NCBI GenBank assembly: GCA_947168395.1
Contig: CAMVLT010000038.1
Span: 1-36,036, forward strand
DNA from: an uncultured Prevotellaceae bacterium
GTDB lineage: Bacteria > Bacteroidota > Bacteroidia > Bacteroidales > Bacteroidaceae
Reading direction: 5' to 3'
DNA: 36,036 nucleotides
The notes beneath the pieces are model-generated. The model searched no databases, had not been told where the DNA came from, and was given only the letters and a program-made list of their open reading frames with translations. This document shows positions 8,093 through 15,645 of this stretch, piece by piece. The stretch's first letter is position 1, and the number at the start of each line of letters is the position of its first letter. The position numbers and the translations under genes were made by a program.

Positions 8093-8716
8093 CTATTCGT
8101 TACGTTTGTCGATGAATTTCCAGTCTTTATACTGGTTGCGGGGGAAGACGAAGAGGTTGTCGTCAATGCCTCCCACCTTGAAATCGCTGATGGTGACGGT
8201 AGTCCAGATGATTGACACCTTGATGCGCAGCCTGACGGGCTCGTAGCCTTTCTTCGTCACCCAGGCCTTGACGACCTTGATGGTGCCTTTGGCCTTTTTC
8301 TTCTGTTTCAGCGTGATAAGGAACATCCCGTCGTCCTCGGCAATGCTGTAGTCGAAGTCGTCGAGATTGAACTTGAACTTGCCGCTGTACTTGTCCTTCT
8401 TGTCGGAGTTGGCATGGTGTATGTGTACCTCCTTCTTCTTCCGGAATGCCATGTAGGCGGTTTGGCCGTCGTTCCATGTGTTGACGCGCTCATCAACGAA
8501 TTTCTGCTTCTTGCCTTTGTACCATATCGTGCCGCTGGTTTTGTAGATGCCTATGATGTTCACATCGTAGTGGAGCGTGGCACCCTGTTCGCCAAACACC
8601 TGGTTGTAGGCCTGGTTGAAAATGCGGCGCGCTTGCTTCTCGTTGGCGGTCTGCTGAGCACAGAGCACCACGGTTTGCAGGGCCAGAATTACCAATAAAA
8701 CAATCTTTCTTCGCAT
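8093..8716 (-). CDS. LolA-like exported protein
   Basis: A 207-residue protein with a signal peptide (KIVLLVILALQTVVLCAQQ). The body has the LolA/outer-membrane lipoprotein carrier-like pattern: GTIWYKGKKQKFVDERVNTW, then DGQTAYMAF, then a basic C-terminal half with KGTIKVVKAWV. LolA proteins shuttle lipoproteins across the periplasm; divergent Bacteroidota members may carry other cargo. The frame also opens at 8791 (MKMRSLLFYLFTFLTL), but that stretch is A/T-rich repeat and contains the -7 box at 8726-8733, so the ATG at 8716 is preferred. It probably continues into the PurF-like gene 19 bases downstream. Confidence 0.6.
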   Translation of the reverse strand: MRRKIVLLVILALQTVVLCAQQTANEKQARRIFNQAYNQVFGEQGATLHYDVNIIGIYKTSGTIWYKGKKQKFVDERVNTWNDGQTAYMAFRKKKEVHIHHANSDKKDKYSGKFKFNLDDFDYSIAEDDGMFLITLKQKKKAKGTIKVVKAWVTKKGYEPVRLRIKVSIIWTTVTISDFKVGGIDDNLFVFPRNQYKDWKFIDKRNE

Positions 8717-8725
8717 AACAGGGTG

Positions 8726-8733
8726 CAAAGATA
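8726..8733 (-). promoter_or_regulatory. Putative promoter with a very short leader
   Basis: Minus-strand -7 box TATCTTTG, only nine bases before the ATG at 8716. The predicted leader is a few bases long or absent. No clear -33 TTTG is seen; the region upstream is the A/T-rich heptamer/octamer tract. Confidence 0.45.
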
Positions 8734-8744
8734 CAAAATAAATT

Positions 8745-8840
8745 AAAGTTAAGAAAGTAAAAAGGTAAAAAAGTAAAGACCGCATCTTCATTTTTTTACC
8801 TTTTCACCCTTTTTGCCCTTTTACTTTTTTACACTTTTGC
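8745..8840. repeat. Degenerate GTAAAAAG / TTTTTACC short tandem repeats
   Basis: Direct and inverted copies of GGTAAAAA, AGTAAAAA and GGGCAAAA units lie on either side of about 8785 and can fold back on each other. The tract begins inside the last codons of the aldo/keto reductase gene (Lys/Arg/Ala tail) and runs to the LolA-like promoter. Same unit family as at 18152-18189. Confidence 0.6.
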
Positions 8841-10280
8841 CCTTTTCAGTTCCTCAATCATCTCGTCAATTTTGCGGAGTTCGCGGGGTATTTTGATGTT
8901 CTGCGGGCAGTGGGGCTCGCACTGTCCACACTGTATGCAGTGGTCGGGCTGGCGTTCGCGGGGCACTACCCGGTCGAGCGAGATGAGGTACTGGCGGCGG
9001 TGCTTGCGATAGTCAGCGTCGCCGATGCCCATCGGCAGCGAGCCCTCGTTCTTGCACTTATTGTAATGCACGAAGATGGCGGGAATGTCGATGCCGTAGG
9101 GACAGGGCATGCAGTATTTGCAGTCGTTGCAGGGAATGTTTTCAAGCCCCACTATCTTATGGGCCACCTCGCCATGCAGGTACTCGCACTCCTCATCAGT
9201 CAGCGGCTCCAACGGACAGTAGCTCAGCAGGTTGTCCTTCAGGTGTTCCATGTAGGTCATGCCGCTGAGCACGGTGAGCACGCCCTCGGGCGTACCGGCA
9301 TAGCGGAAGGCCCACGAGGCGACCGACCGTTGGGGATTCTTCTGCTTGAGCTCGGTCATCAGGTACTGCGGCAGCTTCACCAACCGACCGCCGAGCAGGG
9401 GTTCCATGATGACGGCAGGGATGCCCAGCTTGTGCAGTTCGGCGTAGAGGTAGCTGGCATCGACGTTGCGCTCGTTGATTTCGTCGGCGTAGTCCCAGTC
9501 CAGATAGTTCAGCTCTATCTGCACAAAGTCCCATTGGTACTTGTCATGGAGGGCCAGCACTTCGTCGAACACGGCTTTGTAGCCGTGGAACGAGAAGCCG
9601 AGGTTGCGGATGCGTCCGGCACGACGTTCAGCTAACAGGAAGTCCATGATGCCATTGTCCACATAGCGGCCGTTGAACTCGTCCATGCCGCCACCCACGG
9701 CGTGCAGCAGGTAGTAGTCGATGTAGTCCACCTGCAGCTCACGCATAGAGTTGCGGTACATCTCGATGGCCTTGTCACGCTGCCAGTAGTCGCGGTTGAA
9801 GTTCGAGAGCTTCGTAGCCACGAAGTACTCCGAACGCTTGTGGCGGCTCAGGGCGATGCCCGTGCAGCCTTCGGACTTGCCCTGACAGTAGACGGGACTG
9901 GTGTCGAAGTAGTTCACGCCGTGCTCGATGGCGTAGTCCACCTGGCGGTTGATCATCTCCTGGTCGTACTCGTTATCGTTGTCGGGCTTCGTCGGCAGGC
10001 GCATCATGCCATAGCCCAGAATCGACACTTTCTCCTTGGTCTTGGGATTCTCGCGGTAGGTCATCTTGCCCACGGGCGGCTCCACCTGATTCTTATACTC
10101 ATCGGCAGCTTCCTGGCTCACCTTGTCCTTGCAGCCTGTCATGACGGCAGCCGTGCTTACGGCACCAGCACCCAACAGTTTGAGGAATGAGCGGCGGGAC
10201 AACCCACCCCCGTCCCCTCCCGAAGGGAATGGAGTCTGGTTACAATCGCGGGTGATATGATTTATCTGAATCTTTTTCAT
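8829..10280 (-). CDS. Tat-exported aldo/keto reductase lipoprotein with C-terminal ferredoxin clusters
   Basis: A 483-residue protein. The N-terminus carries a twin-arginine motif SRRSFLKLLGAG (about 29-40) followed by VMTGC (47-50), so it is probably a Tat-exported lipoprotein. The central part is an aldo/keto reductase: NYFDTSPVY supplies the Asp/Tyr region, FVATKLS the Lys, YYLLHAV the His. Two ferredoxin-type clusters follow: CNDCKYCMPCP and CIQCGQCEPHCP. It probably draws electrons from an Fe-S partner to reduce an unknown carbonyl substrate. The preceding gene is a membrane polyferredoxin, a likely electron donor. The n-region before the Tat motif (PFPSGGDGGG) is encoded by a GC-rich repeat and may be an insertion. 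Confidence 0.85.
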   Translation of the reverse strand: MKKIQINHITRDCNQTPFPSGGDGGGLSRRSFLKLLGAGAVSTAAVMTGCKDKVSQEAADEYKNQVEPPVGKMTYRENPKTKEKVSILGYGMMRLPTKPDNDNEYDQEMINRQVDYAIEHGVNYFDTSPVYCQGKSEGCTGIALSRHKRSEYFVATKLSNFNRDYWQRDKAIEMYRNSMRELQVDYIDYYLLHAVGGGMDEFNGRYVDNGIMDFLLAERRAGRIRNLGFSFHGYKAVFDEVLALHDKYQWDFVQIELNYLDWDYADEINERNVDASYLYAELHKLGIPAVIMEPLLGGRLVKLPQYLMTELKQKNPQRSVASWAFRYAGTPEGVLTVLSGMTYMEHLKDNLLSYCPLEPLTDEECEYLHGEVAHKIVGLENIPCNDCKYCMPCPYGIDIPAIFVHYNKCKNEGSLPMGIGDADYRKHRRQYLISLDRVVPRERQPDHCIQCGQCEPHCPQNIKIPRELRKIDEMIEELKRAKV

Positions 10281-10355
10281 CGTCTTAATATTTTAATATA
10301 TTCACTTTACTAACCAATCCCCACTCCCTTTGGGGAGGGGGTTAGGGGGTGGGTT
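10201..10355. repeat. Inverted GC-rich repeats flanking the aldo/keto reductase start codon
   Basis: Arm 1 (10201-10234, AACCCACCCCCGTCCCCTCC...) lies inside the coding region. Arm 2 (10319-10355) is its near-complement and sits between the polyferredoxin stop and the reductase ATG. An 11-bp perfect part (AACCCACCCCC) is followed by further pairing for about 30 bp. On the mRNA the ATG at 10280 falls in the loop. Confidence 0.6.
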
Positions 10356-10356
10356 A

Positions 10357-11808
10357 TCAGATTTTCCTATGCACCTCATGTCCCTCGACCATAATAGCCG
10401 AGAAGGGACGGGCAGGACAGACATACTCACAGGCACCGCAGCCGATGCAGGCCTCCTCGTTGACGGCCGGCACAAATGGCGACTCGTCGTCATCCTCGCG
10501 GAGAGCCACCATTTCGATGGCTCCGGCAGGACAGTGGCGGGCACAGTTGCCACACTCCACGCCGTCGGTCACGGCCACGCAGTTCTTCTGGATGAAAACG
10601 GCATGACCTATCTGTATCGACGACTTGTCGGGCTGGTCAACCAGTTTGATGGCACCCGCCGGACAGACCTCGGAACAGCGTGTACACTCAGGACGGCAAT
10701 AGCCGCGCTCGTAGGACATCTCGGGCAGCATCAGATGCATGAGGTCGGACGAGGGACGCAGCACGTTGTTGGGGCACTCTGACACGCAGAGCTGGCAGCC
10801 GGTGCAGTGCTGGGCAAAGTGCTGGAACGAGAGCGAGCCCGGAGGCGTCAGCGGCGTCTGACGCTCGGGGGCCACCTTGTCCTCGAGCTCCGCCAGTCCG
10901 CCGTCCATCAGCTTCTCCTTCTTCTGGGCCATGGCGGCGGTGGTGGCGAGGGCAGTGGCGACGAGGAAGGAGCGGCGGGAAGCCTCCCCAAGCCGGCGAG
11001 CCTGTCGGCTATACGTCAGCGCCCCAAACTTACAACTGTCGATGCAGTTGCCGCAGACCACGCAGCGCGAGTAATCCACCGAGTGGGTCTTGTAGTCGAT
11101 GCAGGCGGCCTTGCAGTTCCTTGAACAGAGGGAGCAGTTGCGGCACTTGTCGTCGGCAAAGCGTATCTTCAGCCACGAGAAGCGGGCAAAGAACGACAGA
11201 ATGGTGCCTACAGGGCAGATAGTGTTGCAATAGGTACGTCCGCCACGCCATGCCAGCACCAACAGCACCAACAGCGTAACGACGGCAATGACGAGCACGG
11301 GCATCGACTTCACCCACACATCGACGGTGTAGAAGGCGTAGCTGTCGGCCCGCTCGGCCAGGAAGCCCAGCACATTGTTGCCCAGCATCCACAACGGCTG
11401 CAGCACCATCGTGGCAATGCGGCCAAAGGCACTGTAGGGTGCCAGCAGCTGGAACAGCGAGCCGACACCGGCTACTGCCGCCACAACGAACACCACGAGC
11501 ACGGCATAGCGCAGCCAGCGCAACTCTTTGGAATACAAGTACTTGTTGCGCTTGCGGTTGAGCCGTGCCAGCAAATCCTGCAACACACCTAACGGACAAA
11601 TGACCGAGCAGTAGATACGTCCGAAGACGAGCGTCAGCACAACGAGCACCGCCACGACGACAACATTGAGTGCCATCACAGCGGGCAGGAACTGGATTTT
11701 AGCCATCCACGAAAGCCAGGCATGGAGCGTTCCCGTGAAGTCGAGGAACAACAGCGTGATGCCTACAAACATCACCGCGGCCAATAGAGTTCTTACTTTT
11801 CGTAGCAT
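10357..11808 (-). CDS. NapH-like membrane polyferredoxin (fusion with NapG-like ferredoxin part)
   Basis: A 483-residue protein. The N-terminal half has about five membrane segments and two NapH/NosR-type motifs, GRIYCSVICPLG and GRTYCNTICPVG. Ferredoxin clusters follow: CRNCSLCSRNCKAAC and CVVCGNCIDSC. Then comes an internal ASRRSFLVATALATTAAMA segment resembling a Tat signal or a further membrane anchor. Four more clusters follow: CTGCQLCVSEC, CTRCSEVC, CGNCARHC and CIGCGACEYVC. It looks like an electron conduit from membrane to periplasm. It sits directly upstream of the Tat-exported reductase, same strand, so the two probably form one redox module. Not an Rnf or complete Nap locus, as no other subunits are nearby. 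Confidence 0.75.
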   Translation of the reverse strand: MLRKVRTLLAAVMFVGITLLFLDFTGTLHAWLSWMAKIQFLPAVMALNVVVVAVLVVLTLVFGRIYCSVICPLGVLQDLLARLNRKRNKYLYSKELRWLRYAVLVVFVVAAVAGVGSLFQLLAPYSAFGRIATMVLQPLWMLGNNVLGFLAERADSYAFYTVDVWVKSMPVLVIAVVTLLVLLVLAWRGGRTYCNTICPVGTILSFFARFSWLKIRFADDKCRNCSLCSRNCKAACIDYKTHSVDYSRCVVCGNCIDSCKFGALTYSRQARRLGEASRRSFLVATALATTAAMAQKKEKLMDGGLAELEDKVAPERQTPLTPPGSLSFQHFAQHCTGCQLCVSECPNNVLRPSSDLMHLMLPEMSYERGYCRPECTRCSEVCPAGAIKLVDQPDKSSIQIGHAVFIQKNCVAVTDGVECGNCARHCPAGAIEMVALREDDDESPFVPAVNEEACIGCGACEYVCPARPFSAIMVEGHEVHRKI

Positions 11809-11840
11809 AATAATAGTTCTTGTTCAGTTGATTCTGGGCA

Positions 11841-11870
11841 CAAAGATACGAAAAAAAACGGAAACCCAAA
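11841..11870 (-). promoter_or_regulatory. Promoter of the polyferredoxin-reductase operon
   Basis: Minus-strand -7 box TATCTTTG (11841-11848) and -33 TTTG (11867-11870), 18 bases apart. Leader of about 30 bases before the ATG at 11808. It starts immediately past the ilvC terminator. Confidence 0.7.
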
Positions 11871-11880
11871 GAAAAATGGC

Positions 11881-11917
11881 AAAAAAAAACCGCCATCGCT
11901 ATCTCAGCGGGGCGGCT
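11881..11917 (-). terminator. Intrinsic terminator of ilvC
   Basis: On the minus strand GCCGCC pairs with GGCGGT around an inner stem CGCT/AGCG, followed by a run of at least nine T. It lies about 40 bases after the ilvC stop. Confidence 0.8.
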
Positions 11918-11956
11918 TCAGTCAATATACATCTTTAACAGAGGAAAAAACGGGAA

Positions 11957-13006
11957 CTAAATATCCTGATTTTCTGGACGGAGTTTACGTACAGTTTCAC
12001 CGGCACGCCACATCTCCTGATTACGCATGGCCTCCAGTTCCTTCTCCAAGCCGGCACGGTAGTCGGGCTTCGAGTTGGCGTCGATGGTAATCTGAGCCTC
12101 GTTGCCAGTCTTCACAGAGTAGTAGAGCCACTCCATGACGGGCTTGATGGCATCGTGGAAACGGGGAGCCCAGTCGAGGGCGCCACGCTGTGCGGTAGTC
12201 GAGCAGTTGGCATACATCCAGTCCATGCCCTTGGCACCAAAGAGCGGGCCAAGGCTCTGGGTCAGCTCCTCAACGGTCTCGTTGAAGGCCTCAGAGGGTG
12301 TGTGACCATTCTCACGCAGCACCTCGTACTGTGCCAGCAGCAGACCCTGGATGGCTCCCATCAGCGAGCCGCGCTCGCCGGTGAGGTCGCTCGTTGCCTC
12401 ACGCTGGAAGGTAGTCTCAAACAGATAGCCGGCACCGATGCCGATACCGAAGGCCAGCGTCTTGTCCTTAGCCTTGCCCGTAGCATCCTGATAGATGGCA
12501 TAAGAGCAGTTCAGGCCGCGGCCCTCGCAGAACATCGTGCGAAGGGAAGTTCCGCTTCCCTTAGGAGCCACCATGATGACATCGACATCCTTCGGGGGAA
12601 CAACGCCCGTGCGGTCGCTCCAGTTGATAGCGAAGCCGTGGCTGTAGTACAGCGTCTTGCCGGGCTTCAGGTATTGCTTGATGGTGGGCCACTGCTGAAT
12701 CTGACCAGCATCGGAGAGCAGCATGCAGAGGATGGTACCCTTCTCGGCGGCCTCTTCGATGCTGAAGAGGGTCTTGCCGGGCACCCAGCCGTCGGCCACT
12801 GCCTTGTCGTAGGTTTTGCCTGCGCGCTGTCCGACGATGACGTTGAAGCCGTTGTCGCGCAGGTTGCAGGCCTGTCCTGGTCCCTGCACACCGTAGCCGA
12901 TGACGGCGATGACTTCATCCTTCAATACTTCACGTGCTTTCTCGAGTGAGAACTCCTTGCTGGTGACTACAGTTTCGATAACGCCACCAAAATTCATTTC
13001 TGCCAT
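11957..13006 (-). CDS. ilvC: Ketol-acid reductoisomerase (class I)
   Basis: A 349-residue enzyme converting acetolactate or acetohydroxybutyrate to dihydroxy acids with NAD(P)H and magnesium, the second step of valine, leucine and isoleucine synthesis. The Rossmann motif is VIGYGVQGPGQACNLRDNG (about 35-53). The metal/substrate site is in SDLTGERGSLMGAIQG, and MVAPKGSGTSLR is also family-typical. Length fits class I. GQRAG replaces the common G-x-R-x-x-S cofactor loop, so NADH versus NADPH preference is uncertain. Monocistronic: own promoter, a long leader and a terminator. Confidence 0.95.
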   Translation of the reverse strand: MAEMNFGGVIETVVTSKEFSLEKAREVLKDEVIAVIGYGVQGPGQACNLRDNGFNVIVGQRAGKTYDKAVADGWVPGKTLFSIEEAAEKGTILCMLLSDAGQIQQWPTIKQYLKPGKTLYYSHGFAINWSDRTGVVPPKDVDVIMVAPKGSGTSLRTMFCEGRGLNCSYAIYQDATGKAKDKTLAFGIGIGAGYLFETTFQREATSDLTGERGSLMGAIQGLLLAQYEVLRENGHTPSEAFNETVEELTQSLGPLFGAKGMDWMYANCSTTAQRGALDWAPRFHDAIKPVMEWLYYSVKTGNEAQITIDANSKPDYRAGLEKELEAMRNQEMWRAGETVRKLRPENQDI

Positions 13007-13034
13007 ATTGCAATTATTGTTTTAATGTTATACT

Positions 13035-13143
13035 TGCCCCTTTGAACCATGCCAGCCCTAACCCGAGAGCCGGCCGGTCGGTGCTCACCACCGGCTTCTT
13101 TCCAGTCCACTCCCACCCTACCCGAGGGTGCGACGAGGGGGTT
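13035..13143 (-). repeat. GC-rich element in the ilvC leader
   Basis: The roughly 150-base ilvC leader contains a GC-rich block with several inverted motifs (CCGGTGGTGAGCACCGACCGG; CCCTCGGGTAGGG) in an AT-rich surround. Parts resemble the GC-rich repeats at 10201 and 10319. No leader peptide rich in branched-chain residues was recognised. Confidence 0.4.
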
Positions 13144-13160
13144 AACTAAAAAATCGGGCA

Positions 13161-13192
13161 CAAAGATAGCAAATTGCCACGAGACGGCCAAA
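13161..13192 (-). promoter_or_regulatory. Promoter of ilvC
   Basis: Minus-strand -7 box TATCTTTG (13161-13168) and -33 TTTG (13189-13192), 20 bases apart. The start is about 150 bases before the ATG at 13006. Confidence 0.7.
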
Positions 13193-13214
13193 TAAAATAA
13201 CAATTATTTACCTC

Positions 13215-14489
13215 TCACTTTTTACTTCTTACTTTTTTTCGCCGCCTGATTTGCTCCACGACTTCCATTTTACGGCCAATACGCTCCAGCCGCTCCAAGG
13301 CATGCTGGCGGGAAAGGACGACCTGATGGCGATAGACAATGGCGGCAATAAGGAAATAGGCGATGGCCTGCAGCCAAAGCATGCGATACTCCAGAATAAC
13401 ATCGCCGAGCGTACCGCCCATGGTGTTCAAGCGAATATAGGCACGCACACCAAAGGTGGAGGGGAAGAGCCAGGAAACGCCCTGCCAGAAAGGCGGGATA
13501 TTGGTCTGAGGCCAGCTGACTCCCGACAGGAACAGCAGGGGCAGCGAGACGAAGACCATGAGCAGCATGACGTTCTCGCGGTAACGGACGATACACGACA
13601 CAATCATGCCGAAGAAGATGCACGCCAGCAGATAGGGCAGCATCAGCGCCAGCAGGTCCTGCCAATGGGCCAGCATGGGGAACGAGAACAGCCACGGGAC
13701 AAACAAGGTGAGGTAGGCTCCCATGACAATATAAATCATAAAGTAGCACATGAACTTTCCGCCGATGATGCGGAAGATGCCCTGATAGTGGCGGTCGATG
13801 GGTATCAGCTCGTGGTAGCGGTTGGTCTCGCGAGCTGTTCCTGCCGACAAGCCGATGCCGAGCACCAGAGTCTGCTGCAGGATGAGCATCAGCACGGCAG
13901 GCAGAATGAAACTGCCATAGCCGCCGCTGGGGTTGAAGATGGGCACATCGTCGTAGGCCAGGGGCTGCACGGAGACCTGGGCCTCACGCTTGGTATAGGG
14001 GTGCGAGAGCTTGGTCTGTATCTCGGCACCCATCTTCTGGGTAACCGCCATCGCCGTCTGGTAGATGGCCTTATAGGTGAGCATCAAACTCATGTCGCAG
14101 TAGACGCTGATGGTGGTCTGCTCCATGCGTCCAAGCTGCTCGTCGAAGTCGGAAGGTATGTAGTAGATGCCCTTGGCCAGCTGGCGGCTCACAAGGGACT
14201 TGGCCTCGTCGATGTCGGCCGCATAGCAGAACACACGGACGTCGGGCGAGGCATCGCAACTGCGGATGAACTGACGGCTGGTCCCGCTATGACTGTCGTC
14301 GACCACAACCACGGGCACCTCACGAACTACCTCGTTGTTGTATATCCATGAATAAAGCAACGGATAAGCCAGCGGCACGACAATAAAGAAGATGAGCACG
14401 CCCTCGTCACGGAAGACTTGCCTCATCTCCTGCGCCCAAATGTAACAGGCATCACGGATGGCTTGTATCATATCATGGAATATAGACAT
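13215..14489 (-). CDS. ABC-2 type efflux permease (second)
   Basis: A 424-residue membrane protein of the YhhJ/YbhR type: one N-terminal membrane segment (VLIFFIVVPLAYPLLYSWIY), a large periplasmic domain (about 50-200), then five membrane segments including LMVFVSLPLLFLSGVSWP. The C-terminus is very basic (RRRKKVRSKK) and is encoded by degenerate TTTTTAC-type repeats. The frame is open to 14522; ATG 14489 or 14471 are likelier starts because the first permease ends at 14473. Last gene of the efflux operon. Pairs with the first permease to form the inner-membrane channel. Confidence 0.85.
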   Translation of the reverse strand: MSIFHDMIQAIRDACYIWAQEMRQVFRDEGVLIFFIVVPLAYPLLYSWIYNNEVVREVPVVVVDDSHSGTSRQFIRSCDASPDVRVFCYAADIDEAKSLVSRQLAKGIYYIPSDFDEQLGRMEQTTISVYCDMSLMLTYKAIYQTAMAVTQKMGAEIQTKLSHPYTKREAQVSVQPLAYDDVPIFNPSGGYGSFILPAVLMLILQQTLVLGIGLSAGTARETNRYHELIPIDRHYQGIFRIIGGKFMCYFMIYIVMGAYLTLFVPWLFSFPMLAHWQDLLALMLPYLLACIFFGMIVSCIVRYRENVMLLMVFVSLPLLFLSGVSWPQTNIPPFWQGVSWLFPSTFGVRAYIRLNTMGGTLGDVILEYRMLWLQAIAYFLIAAIVYRHQVVLSRQHALERLERIGRKMEVVEQIRRRKKVRSKK

Positions 14490-15642
14490 AGGTAAGCATT
14501 GCGTTTTTAATCTTTCCAACAACTATCCACGGCAACAGGATGAAAGCCACAAGGGCCGCAAAGTGGAACCAGGCCTCGAGCATGGGGAAGCCGTTGAAGA
14601 CGGTAATCTGATAAATCATGTAATAGTGGCGCAAAGGGAACAGCCACGACAGCGACTGCAACGGGGCATCCATGCCCATTACTGGGAATGCGGAGCCAGC
14701 CATTGAGAACGATAGCACAGCCCACAGCGAGCAGACACTCATCGACATGCGCAACGACGGCATCAGTCCGAAGGCAAAGATGCCGAAGCCCATGGACGAC
14801 AGCACCTGCAGCAGTCCGATAAGGATAATCTGCCACACTCCACCCTCGTGCGGGAAGTGCAGTACGCCAAAGATGTAGTACTCATAGGAATAGATGATAG
14901 CGAGCCATATCAACAGGTGGGGAAGGAATTTCCCCACAAGTGCATCAAATATGTGGTTATTGGCCAAGGCAAGCCATTCCTTGGAGCGTCCGAACTTCAA
15001 CTCCGTGCCAATGCTGTAGGCCGATATCAGGAAGATGAACAGCATCATCACGCCTGGCACCATCACGGTCGAGAGATAGACATTGTAGTTAGACCAAGGG
15101 TTGGCTACCTGATGAAGGTCAACACGAATGGGCTGCAAGAAGGCCTGTATCTGGCCACTGGTAAAGCCACGGGCACTCATGGTGGCCTGTCCGACAGCCG
15201 CCGAACCCAGCGTGCTGATGGTCTTCAGGTCCTTCATCAGCAACGAGCCTGCCACCACCGATGCATTGCTGTAATAGTACGATATCTTGGGTTGCCTGCT
15301 GGCCAGCAGTTTGTCGGTGGTGCCTTTAGGAATATAGAGGAATGCGTAAATCTTGTTCTGCTGGATGGCATGGCGAGCCTCAGCAACAGAAGAATAACAG
15401 TCTACGACCTGTGAGGTCTGAAAGCCATCGAGGCGACGTACCATTGAGCGGGTAGTCGAAGTATTGTCGAGATCGACAACACCGATAGGCAGACTTTCGG
15501 GTAGTCCCTCCTCCAGGAGCGATGTGAAAAACATCATCACGGCAATGGGGAACACCACCATGCAGAACCCGTAAATGGGGTTCTTAACGAGTATCCGCAG
15601 TTCGCGGAGCATGATCTGCCAGATGCGTGCTAACCTCTCCAC
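14473..15642 (-). CDS. ABC-2 type efflux permease (first)
   Basis: A 389-residue permease with the same plan as its neighbour: N-terminal membrane segment (YGFCMVVFPIAVMMFFTSLL), periplasmic domain with PIGVVDLDNTSTTRSMV, then five C-terminal membrane segments including GVMMLFIFLISAYSIGTELK. The gene starts three bases after the HlyD stop and overlaps the next permease, so translation is probably coupled. No nucleotide-binding domain is present in it or nearby. Confidence 0.88.
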   Translation of the reverse strand: MERLARIWQIMLRELRILVKNPIYGFCMVVFPIAVMMFFTSLLEEGLPESLPIGVVDLDNTSTTRSMVRRLDGFQTSQVVDCYSSVAEARHAIQQNKIYAFLYIPKGTTDKLLASRQPKISYYYSNASVVAGSLLMKDLKTISTLGSAAVGQATMSARGFTSGQIQAFLQPIRVDLHQVANPWSNYNVYLSTVMVPGVMMLFIFLISAYSIGTELKFGRSKEWLALANNHIFDALVGKFLPHLLIWLAIIYSYEYYIFGVLHFPHEGGVWQIILIGLLQVLSSMGFGIFAFGLMPSLRMSMSVCSLWAVLSFSMAGSAFPVMGMDAPLQSLSWLFPLRHYYMIYQITVFNGFPMLEAWFHFAALVAFILLPWIVVGKIKNAMLTYVYIP

Positions 15643-15645
15643 CTC

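Noticed and set aside
12994..13203. A 69-codon frame as an ilvC leader peptide
   Set aside because: It starts upstream of the mapped promoter boxes and has no run of Ile, Leu or Val codons.
13251..14351. A 366-codon open frame on the plus strand
   Set aside because: Antisense of the second ABC-2 permease; Gln/His/Gly-rich composition typical of a mirrored membrane protein gene.
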